A stretch of DNA of 10,533 nt from contig JALRIN010000057.1 of NCBI GenBank assembly GCA_023255415.1, forward strand, positions 1 to 10,533. Reading direction: 5' to 3'. Positions 5,859 through 10,533 of this stretch are shown here, piece after piece. This DNA comes from Cypionkella sp. Its GTDB lineage: Bacteria > Pseudomonadota > Alphaproteobacteria > Rhodobacterales > Rhodobacteraceae. Positions within the stretch are counted from its first letter, which is position 1. Each line of letters starts with the position of its first letter. A model generated the notes under the pieces. The model was not told the origin of the DNA, did not search any database, and saw only the letters and a program-made list of their open reading frames with translations. The translations under genes were made by a program, and so were the position numbers.

Positions 5859-7205
5859 ATGTCTGCCCATGGCACCGCCCAACCGATGACCGCGCATAAA
5901 TCTGGCCCTTTGAAGGGGACGGCCTTGGTGCCAGGCGATAAGTCGATCAGCCACCGGTCGTTGATTTTTGGCGCGATGGCTTTGGGCGAGACCCGCGTGA
6001 CGGGGCTTTTGGAGGGCCAGGACGTTCTGGACACTGCCAAGGCAATGCAGGCCTTTGGGGCGACGGTGACGCGGCATGGGCAGGGCGATTGGTCAGTGCA
6101 GGGGGTGGGTGTTGGCGGCTTTCAGGAGCCTGCCGATGTGATTGACTGCGGCAATTCGGGCACGGGTGTGCGGTTGATCATGGGCACGATGGCGACTTCG
6201 GCGATGACGGTGACCTTTACCGGCGACGCGTCTTTGCGCAAGCGGCCGATGGGGCGGGTGACCGAGCCTTTGGCGCTGTTTGGCACCCAGGCTTATGGCC
6301 GCAAGGGTGGGCGCTTGCCGATGACGGTGGTGGGCGCGGCGCGGCCAAACCCGGTGCGCTATGCGCTGCCGGTGGCCTCGGCGCAGGTGAAATCGGCGAT
6401 TTTATTGGCGGGGTTGAATTGCCCCGGTGAGACCGTGGTGATCGAGCGCGAGCCGACGCGGGATCATTCGGAGCGGATGTTGATTGGCTTTGGCGCCAAG
6501 CTGGAGGTGGAGCGCCGGGCGGAGGGGTCGGTGATTACGCTGCAGGGCCAGCCGCAGTTGCGCGCGCAAAGCGTGGCGGTGCCGCGCGATCCGTCTTCGG
6601 CGGCCTTTCCGGTTTGTGCGGCGCTGTTGGTGGAGGGATCAGACATCTTTGTGCCGGGGGTCAGCCAGAACCTGACGCGCAACGGGCTTTACATCACCTT
6701 GATGGAGATGGGGGCCGAGATTGAGTTTCAGAACCCACGCGAAGAGGGCGGCGAGCCTGTGGCCGATCTGCGGGTGCGGTTTTCGGGGAATATGCAGGGC
6801 ATTGAGGTGCCGCCAGAGCGTGCGCCCTCGATGATCGACGAATATCCGATCCTGGCGGTGGTGGCGGCCTGTGCCTCTGGCAAGACCGTGATGCGCGGGG
6901 TGAAAGAGCTGCGCGTCAAGGAATCTGACCGCATTGACGCCATGGCGCGCGGGCTAGAGGCTTGTGGCGTGCAGATCGAGGAAGACGAAGACACGCTGAT
7001 TGTGCATGGTATGGGCGCGGGCGGGGTTCCGGGTGGGGCGATTTGCGCCACCCATATCGACCACCGCATTGCGATGTCTTTCCTTGTGCTGGGGCTTGCG
7101 TCAAAGCAGCCGGTTTCGGTTGATGATGCCTCGCCGATTGCCACGTCTTTCCCGATTTTCACCGGGCTGATGACGCAGCTTGGCGCGACGCTGACGCAAG
7201 CTTAA
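5859..7205 (+). CDS. aroA: 3-phosphoshikimate 1-carboxyvinyltransferase (class II EPSP synthase)
   Basis: A 448-residue cytosolic enzyme of the shikimate pathway, joining phosphoenolpyruvate to shikimate 3-phosphate. It follows the CP4-type class II pattern: PGDKSISHR with Lys28, Ser29 and Arg33; RPMGRV; SAQVKSAILLAGLN; RDHSERML; DPSSAAFP; APSMIDEYPILAV; ELRVKESDR; and HIDHRIAMSF near the C-terminus. The phosphoenolpyruvate loop reads DCGNSGTG. Gly101 is at the site where the CP4 enzyme has Ala100, so the residue linked to CP4 glyphosate tolerance is absent. ATG 5859 has AGGAG at 5847-5851, seven bases upstream; an internal Met10 is a less likely start. It heads an apparent aroA-unknown-cmk cluster. 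No clear promoter was found in the 141-base gap after trmB. Confidence 0.97.
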   Translation: MSAHGTAQPMTAHKSGPLKGTALVPGDKSISHRSLIFGAMALGETRVTGLLEGQDVLDTAKAMQAFGATVTRHGQGDWSVQGVGVGGFQEPADVIDCGNSGTGVRLIMGTMATSAMTVTFTGDASLRKRPMGRVTEPLALFGTQAYGRKGGRLPMTVVGAARPNPVRYALPVASAQVKSAILLAGLNCPGETVVIEREPTRDHSERMLIGFGAKLEVERRAEGSVITLQGQPQLRAQSVAVPRDPSSAAFPVCAALLVEGSDIFVPGVSQNLTRNGLYITLMEMGAEIEFQNPREEGGEPVADLRVRFSGNMQGIEVPPERAPSMIDEYPILAVVAACASGKTVMRGVKELRVKESDRIDAMARGLEACGVQIEEDEDTLIVHGMGAGGVPGGAICATHIDHRIAMSFLVLGLASKQPVSVDDASPIATSFPIFTGLMTQLGATLTQA

Positions 7206-7279
7206 CCTGCTTTGACCTTGGCGGCGGCGGCGCGGGCCGTTAAGGCTGGGGCAAGACGCAATCGAAAAGGATGATCTGG

Positions 7280-7939
7280 GTGGGAACCTATTATATCGCC
7301 GTAGAGGCGCATGACCCAGAAGGTCAAAATTCTATGCCCGAGGGCGCCCTCTATGGCGGCGAGGCGCGGTTCTTTGTGCTGATGGCCGATGATCTGGGCG
7401 ATGCTTTGATGGTTTTGTCCAATTCCATCGTGGTCAACGGGCTGCGCTTGGACCGGATTTTACACGCGGGCGATGTTGAGGCCTTTGACGATGAAATTCT
7501 GCCCTTTGAAGTGGATATCGACGAGATGGTCGAGGCTGCGCAATCGTCGGGCGAGATCTGTGTCTCGGAGCCGCATCCGTTTGAACCCGATGCCACCGAT
7601 GGCACTGGCTCGGGTGTTTTTGCCTGCTGCATTGATGCCTGCGACCCCGAATGGGCCGATGAGGATGAGGGCGCCTATCTTGGCCATTACCAGCTGGCGG
7701 TGATGAAGGCGCAGACCGCCACCGAGGCCTTGCAGATGTTGGTGGCAGAGTTCGAGGCCGAGGGCATTATCCTGATCGCCCTTGAAGGGCTTGTTGATGC
7801 CGAAGCCTTCCCCTTTGACGGCTATGAGTTTGAATTTGAAGAAGAAGATGCTGTGGGCGATGTGCTGGACGATGGCGGCATGATCCTGTCGAACGCCTAT
7901 GCCTATGGCCCGCAAGAACCGCAAAAGCTTGACAGCTAA
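7280..7939 (+). CDS. Acidic protein of unknown function with internal duplication
   Basis: I do not recognise this 219-residue protein. It is soluble-looking, strongly acidic and has no signal peptide or membrane helix. Its two halves resemble each other: YIAVEAHDPE near residues 5-14 against CCIDACDPE at 116-124, then a DALMVL / EALQML helix, a GDVEAF / DAEAF turn, an acidic PFEVDIDE / EFEFEEED strand, and GEICVS / GGMILS near each end. Start choice is uncertain: AAGGA at 7267-7271 is well placed for GTG 7280 (eight bases) but collides with the ATG at 7271, which would add three residues (MIW). It sits between aroA and cmk with a 10-base gap to cmk, so it is probably co-expressed with them. 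A clear host-like codon pattern and that spacing argue that it is real. Confidence 0.8.
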   Translation: MGTYYIAVEAHDPEGQNSMPEGALYGGEARFFVLMADDLGDALMVLSNSIVVNGLRLDRILHAGDVEAFDDEILPFEVDIDEMVEAAQSSGEICVSEPHPFEPDATDGTGSGVFACCIDACDPEWADEDEGAYLGHYQLAVMKAQTATEALQMLVAEFEAEGIILIALEGLVDAEAFPFDGYEFEFEEEDAVGDVLDDGGMILSNAYAYGPQEPQKLDS

Positions 7940-7949
7940 AGGATCTGCG

Positions 7950-8531
7950 ATGCGCTTTACCGTTGCCATTGACGGGCCAGCCGCTGCCGGAAAAGGCACG
8001 ATCAGCCGTGCGGTGGCGGCCGAATTTGGCTTTGCGCATCTGGACACCGGGCTTTTGTATCGTGCGGTTGGCGCGATGGGCGGCGACCCTATTGCGGCGG
8101 CACAGGCCTTGCAGCCGCAGGATCTGGCGCGCGACGATCTGCGCAGCATGGCGGCGGGTCAGGCGGCAAGCCGCATCGCGGTGATCCCCGAGGTGCGCGC
8201 CGCCCTGCTGGCGTTTCAGCGTCGCTTTGCGCGCAGCGCGGGCGGTGCTGTGCTGGATGGTCGCGACATCGGCACAGTGATCTGCCCCGAGGCCGAGGTG
8301 AAGCTGTTTGTCACCGCCAGCCCAGAGGTGCGCGCGCATCGGCGTTGGCTTGAGGTTGGCGGCGATGCCGCACAGGTGCTGGCCGAGGTGATCGAGCGCG
8401 ATGCGCGTGACATGGGCCGCGCCGATGCCCCGCTGCGGGCGGCAGATGCGGCTGTGATCATCGACACCTCTGCCCTAACCATTCCCGAGGCTATCGCCCG
8501 CGCGGTGGCGGTGGTCAAAGCCGCACGATGA
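7950..8531 (+). CDS. cmk: Cytidylate kinase
   Basis: A 193-residue (d)CMP kinase that phosphorylates CMP/dCMP with ATP for nucleotide supply. The P-loop GPAAAGKGT is at residues 9-17. LDTGLLYRAVG matches the CMP-binding D-[ST]-G-x-x-YR block, DGRDIGTVICPEAEVKLFVTAS is the central nucleotide-binding signature, and RDARDMGRADAPLRAADAAVIIDTS is the LID/C-terminal motif. ATG 7950 has AAAGGA at 7938-7943, six bases upstream; an in-frame ATG at 7899 lies inside the preceding gene and is rejected. The protein is a little shorter than the E. coli enzyme (about 227 residues), mainly in the region after the NMP-binding site, but the core motifs are intact. Its stop TGA overlaps the ATG of a broken reading frame (ATGA, 8528-8531). 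Confidence 0.95.
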   Translation: MRFTVAIDGPAAAGKGTISRAVAAEFGFAHLDTGLLYRAVGAMGGDPIAAAQALQPQDLARDDLRSMAAGQAASRIAVIPEVRAALLAFQRRFARSAGGAVLDGRDIGTVICPEAEVKLFVTASPEVRAHRRWLEVGGDAAQVLAEVIERDARDMGRADAPLRAADAAVIIDTSALTIPEAIARAVAVVKAAR

Positions 8532-8761
8532 CGGCGCGGGGGAAGCGCGGGCTTTGGCAGCGACAAACCGCCACCAATGAATATTTCGATGCGTCCATAG
8601 GTTTGCGGCGCCTGATCCAAAGCTGACTTCTCTGGGTTGCCAAGGCGCTTTACTGGTCTTTCGCGCAAAACTTCCCGGATATTCAAGCCGATAGCTTTGA
8701 TGACCGGCTGATGGCGATCTTTGCGGCGGCAGGGTTTGACGCCGCGAGCCTAGGGGTTTAA
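8528..8761 (+). pseudogene. Small reading frame interrupted by in-frame TGA, downstream of cmk
   Basis: Starting at ATG 8528, which overlaps the cmk stop as ATGA, one frame encodes 32 residues ending NEYFDASIGLRRLIQS, then TGA at 8624-8626, then 44 more residues (LLWVAKALYWSF ... FDDRLMAIFAAAGFDAASLGV) before TAA at 8759-8761. The second part has a convincing host-like codon pattern and an amphipathic C-terminal look but no start codon near its beginning. The simplest reading is a 77-residue protein disabled by a nonsense change, or one with compensating frameshifts, since the +1 frame around the stop reads KADFSGL. A sequencing error is also possible. I do not recognise the family. The 3' end overlaps the convergent regulator gene by 12 bases. 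Confidence 0.45.
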
Positions 8762-9124
8762 CCGCGCATCAAAGGCCGCGCGGGCGCTGTCGATCTGCGA
8801 GAGATTTTCATAGGCCCAAAGCCCCATCACCCTAATCGGCGCAGCAAAAGACGCCCCAAGCGGCGTCAGCGCATAGTCCACCCGTGCAGGCAGTGTTTCA
8901 AAGACGCTGCGCTGCACCATGCCGTCGCGTTCCAGCTCGCGCAATGTCAGGCTGAGCATCCGCTGGCTGATGCCCAAATGGCGTTTTAGCTCGTTAAACC
9001 GCATCACCCCGACACCATCCAGCGCCAGAATGACCAGAACGCTCCAACTGTCGCCCACCCGCGCCAAAACTGACCGCACCTTGGTGCAGGCAATCGGGCA
9101 ATCGCCAACGCTGTGATCTTTCAT
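8750..9124 (-). CDS. HxlR-family winged-helix transcriptional regulator
   Basis: A 124-residue DNA-binding protein of the HxlR (DUF24) family. The N-terminal DCPIAC segment carries Cys9 at the conserved N-terminal cysteine position, plus Cys13. Next come VLARVGDSWSVLVILAL, MRFNELKRHLGISQRMLSLTLRELERDGMVQR (helix-turn-helix and wing) and YALTPLG, all matching the family consensus. The start at 9124 is preceded on the minus strand by GAGG four bases away; the frame is open further upstream to 9271 but that part crosses the promoter region and the neighbouring gene. It is divergent to a nitroreductase gene, 113 bases apart. By analogy with Bacillus YodB, which senses quinones and diamide through an N-terminal Cys and controls a nitroreductase, this regulator probably represses its neighbour and itself. 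That role is inference. Confidence 0.9.
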   Translation of the reverse strand: MKDHSVGDCPIACTKVRSVLARVGDSWSVLVILALDGVGVMRFNELKRHLGISQRMLSLTLRELERDGMVQRSVFETLPARVDYALTPLGASFAAPIRVMGLWAYENLSQIDSARAAFDARLNP

Positions 9125-9237
9125 ACCGCCTCGCTGAAACCGGTTACAGACTTGTGCCTTCTTGCGGTGGCCAGACTTCAAGCTATATCGCAGGTTACTA
9201 TTGCATACCACCCTCCTCAATCTGAAAGACCCATAAG
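9125..9237. promoter_or_regulatory. Divergent promoter/operator region of the HxlR regulator and nitroreductase
   Basis: This 113-base gap must hold both promoters. For the + strand, TTGCGG (9162-9167), 16 bases, TATATC (9184-9189) is a fair promoter. Candidate binding signals are direct repeats of GGTTAC (9142-9147 and 9193-9198) and of CAGACTT (9147-9153 and 9172-9178), and the GGT...ACC outer arms of 9193-9209, which would sit at the predicted + strand transcription start. The exact operator is not determined. Confidence 0.45.
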
Positions 9238-9870
9238 ATGTTGAACGAAAAGCTGAACTGGCGTTACGCAACCAAAGCGATGGATCCTGCCAAGATCGTG
9301 CCGCGCGCCAAGCTGGATGCGATCTTGCAGGCGATCAACCTCGCGCCCACCTCCAGCGGTTTGCAGCCCTTTGAAGTGTTTGTCGTGACCAATGCCGAAA
9401 TTCGCGCCAAAATCCGCGATGCGGCTTGGAACCAAGCCCAGATCACCGACAGCACCTATCTGTTGGTCTTTGCAGCTTGGGACAATTACACCGCAGAGCG
9501 TATCGACGCCGTGGTTAACCAAACTCATGTCGAGCGCGGCACGCCAATGGAAATGCTGAACGCCTATTACGACAACCTCAAGGCCAGCTATCTGCCGCGC
9601 GACGCAGAGGTGAACTATGCCCATGCCGCCCGCCAAGCCTATATCGCGCTGGGTGTCGGCCTGGTTGCGGCTGCTTTTGAAGAGGTGGACGCCACCCCGA
9701 TGGAAGGCTTTAACCCTGACGCGGTTGACGAAATCCTTGGCCTGCGCGCCAAGGGCCTGCGCTCGGTCAGCCTGATGCCTTTGGGCTACCGCGCAGCCGA
9801 AGGCGATTGGTTGCAGGGTGCGAAAAAAGTCCGCAAGCCGATGTCCGAGCTTGTGACCGAAATCGTCTGA
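9238..9870 (+). CDS. NfsB-like NAD(P)H-dependent nitroreductase/oxidoreductase
   Basis: A 210-residue flavoprotein of the nitroreductase superfamily, expected to be a cytosolic FMN-binding homodimer reducing nitro compounds or quinones with NAD(P)H. The N-terminal NWRYATKAMDP matches the R-[YR]-[AS]-T-K FMN-phosphate motif, LAPTSSGLQPFEVFVV is the second FMN block, and WNQAQITDSTYLLVFAA is typical of the NfsB/DrgA branch. ARQAYIALGVGLVAAAFEEVDATPMEGF and LMPLGYRAAEGDW complete the fold. Length is normal. ATG 9238 is the first in-frame start; the ribosome-binding site is weak (GAAAGA at 9224-9229). The physiological substrate is unknown. The divergent HxlR regulator suggests induction by electrophiles, quinones or disulfide stress. 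A good terminator follows within 25 bases, so it is probably monocistronic. Confidence 0.92.
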   Translation: MLNEKLNWRYATKAMDPAKIVPRAKLDAILQAINLAPTSSGLQPFEVFVVTNAEIRAKIRDAAWNQAQITDSTYLLVFAAWDNYTAERIDAVVNQTHVERGTPMEMLNAYYDNLKASYLPRDAEVNYAHAARQAYIALGVGLVAAAFEEVDATPMEGFNPDAVDEILGLRAKGLRSVSLMPLGYRAAEGDWLQGAKKVRKPMSELVTEIV

Positions 9871-9894
9871 TCTTAGGCAAAACGCCCCAGACAG

Positions 9895-9926
9895 CGGCCC
9901 TCTGCACAGGGGGCCGTTTGTCATTT
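9895..9926 (+). terminator. Intrinsic terminator of the nitroreductase gene
   Basis: A 9-bp stem, CGGCCCTCT (9895-9903) with AGGGGGCCG (9908-9916, one T-G pair), has a GCAC loop and is followed directly by TTTGTCATTT (9917-9926). It begins 24 bases after the nitroreductase stop. Its position and U-rich tail make it a standard Rho-independent terminator that insulates rpsA. Confidence 0.8.
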
Positions 9927-9962
9927 GCGCGGACCAAGCATTGCTTGCAAACCACCAGCTTT

Positions 9963-9977
9963 CGCGTTAGGGACGCG
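9963..9977. repeat. Short inverted repeat in rpsA upstream region
   Basis: CGCGT (9963-9967) and ACGCG (9973-9977) flank TAGGG. TTGCAA at 9945-9950 with a poor -10 near 9968-9973 is the best rpsA promoter I can see, and it overlaps this repeat. Confidence in function is low. Confidence 0.3.
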
Positions 9978-9988
9978 CAAGATTGGGT

Positions 9989-10018
9989 CGGGCCTTGCCA
10001 CGGCCCCGTTTTTAATTT
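9989..10018 (+). terminator. Terminator-like hairpin with U-tract in rpsA leader
   Basis: CGGGCC (9989-9994) pairs with GGCCCCG (10002-10008, one bulge) across a 7-base loop and is followed by TTTTTAATTT (10009-10018). It is a second terminator-like structure about 90 bases after the nitroreductase terminator and 62 bases before rpsA. It is either the old terminator of the unit that formerly preceded rpsA, or an attenuator if the rpsA promoter lies upstream of it. Confidence 0.5.
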
Positions 10019-10044
10019 CGAGCAAGACCGGCGGAGCCAACCGC

Positions 10045-10089
10045 ATGGCCAGTGAAAAAGATGAAAAGGACCAAACTGCATGTCTATGA
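10045..10089 (+). CDS. Possible 14-residue leader ORF overlapping the rpsA start
   Basis: ATG 10045 opens MASEKDEKDQTACL and stops at TGA 10087-10089, ten bases past the start of rpsA and in a different frame. GGAG at 10033-10036 lies eight bases upstream, a better-placed SD than many in the window. GCGG (10031-10034) and CCGC (10041-10044) could fold around that SD. It may couple translation to rpsA or be chance. The rpsA SD (AAGGA, 10066-10070) lies inside it. Confidence 0.25.
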   Translation: MASEKDEKDQTACL

Positions 10090-10533
10090 ACGCTATGGAA
10101 GAATTTGAAGCCCTCTTGAAAGAGAGCTTCGAGATTGACACCCCCGAAGAGGGCACTGTTGTCAAAGGTAAGGTTATCGCGATTGAAGCGGGCCAAGCCA
10201 TTATCGACGTCGGCTACAAGATGGAAGGCCGCATCGATCTTAAAGAATTTGCCAACCCAGGCGAGCTGCCAAACATCAACGTCGGCGACACCGTTGAAGT
10301 GTATCTGGACCGCGTTGAGAACGCACGTGGCGAAGCTCAGATCTCGCGCGAGAAAGCTCGCCGCGAAGAAGCTTGGGATCGTCTGGAAAAGGCCTATGCC
10401 TCCGAGACCCGCGTCGATGGCGCGATCTTTGGTCGTGTCAAAGGCGGCTTTACCGTGGATCTGGGCGGCGCTGTTGCCTTCCTTCCTGGCAGCCAAGTCG
10501 ACGTGCGCCCTGTGCGCGACGCAGGCCCGCTGA
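10080..10533 (+). CDS. rpsA: 30S ribosomal protein S1 (5' part; continues past window)
   Basis: The first 151 codons of ribosomal protein S1, which recruits mRNA to the 30S subunit through repeated S1 (OB-fold) RNA-binding domains. MSMNAMEEFEALLKESF is the standard alphaproteobacterial start. The first S1 domain runs from EGTVVKGKVIAIEAGQAIIDVGYKMEGRIDLKEF (about residues 27-60) to ISREKARREEAWDRLEKAY, and the second begins at VDGAIFGRVKGGFTVDLGGAVAFLPGSQVDVRP. The final TGA in the window is out of frame, so the gene stays open. AAGGA at 10066-10070 lies nine bases before ATG 10080. Codon choice is more biased (GAA, GTT, CGT, GCT) than in neighbouring genes, as expected for a highly expressed gene. 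Confidence 0.96.
   Translation, partial: MSMNAMEEFEALLKESFEIDTPEEGTVVKGKVIAIEAGQAIIDVGYKMEGRIDLKEFANPGELPNINVGDTVEVYLDRVENARGEAQISREKARREEAWDRLEKAYASETRVDGAIFGRVKGGFTVDLGGAVAFLPGSQVDVRPVRDAGPL

Noticed and set aside
4032..6077. A 681-codon open frame on the minus strand opposite metK, trmB and aroA
   Set aside because: It runs across three well-identified + strand genes and two gaps, has no recognisable motif and is rich in Arg, Gln, His and Ala, the usual composition of an antisense shadow in GC-rich DNA.
8624..8626. TGA as a selenocysteine or recoded codon
   Set aside because: No SECIS-like hairpin directly after it, no redox motif around it and no selenium genes in view; nonsense mutation is simpler.
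10135..10533. A + strand frame running to the right edge and ending in TGA
   Set aside because: It is out of frame with rpsA, whose S1-domain motifs are clear; the terminal TGA does not end rpsA.
1..10533. Search for CRISPR arrays, tRNA/rRNA genes, insertion sequences and attachment sites
   Set aside because: No regularly spaced direct repeats, no cloverleaf-like sequence, no transposase or integrase motif and no terminal inverted repeats were seen by eye on either strand.

Overview
This window looks like a chromosomal housekeeping segment of an alphaproteobacterium of the order Rhodobacterales (Roseobacter/Rhodobacter group). The evidence is GC-rich DNA, the order phoH-ybeY-corC-lnt-metK-trmB, a textbook SAM/SAH riboswitch in front of metK (a class known from Rhodobacterales), a CP4-type class II EPSP synthase, and intergenic elements of a kind I recall as common in Rhodobacteraceae. 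Nearly all of the sequence is assigned. I see no insertion sequence, CRISPR array, tRNA or rRNA.

Layout, left to right. (1) 1-3625: the 3' end of phoH, then ybeY, corC and lnt on the + strand. YbeY matures 16S rRNA, PhoH is an associated ATPase, CorC is a cytosolic CBS-domain protein and Lnt completes lipoprotein acylation. corC and lnt overlap by 8 bases. (2) 3626-5717: a TTGACA promoter element, an inverted repeat, the SAM/SAH riboswitch, metK, a large perfect-arm hairpin, and trmB. MetK makes SAM. TrmB consumes it for tRNA m7G46. The riboswitch closes a feedback loop on the metK ribosome-binding site. (3) 5718-8531: a second copy of the intergenic repeat, aroA, an acidic protein of unknown function with an internal duplication, and cmk. 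(4) 8528-9926: a small broken reading frame whose ATG overlaps the cmk stop, then a divergent pair of an HxlR-type regulator (- strand) and an NfsB-like nitroreductase (+ strand), closed by a good intrinsic terminator. This block separates cmk from rpsA, which are adjacent in many proteobacteria. (5) 9927-10533: an rpsA leader with a terminator-like hairpin and a possible 14-codon leader ORF, followed by the 5' part of rpsA, which runs off the window.

The points most worth a second look are: the two copies of a GGATATTT-N6-AGATGAA intergenic element with identical spacing; the regulatory stack before metK; the interrupted frame after cmk; the cmk/rpsA synteny break by a possible redox-sensing cassette; the internally duplicated acidic protein; and the hairpin plus small ORF in the rpsA leader. 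I found no convincing wholly new multi-gene system.
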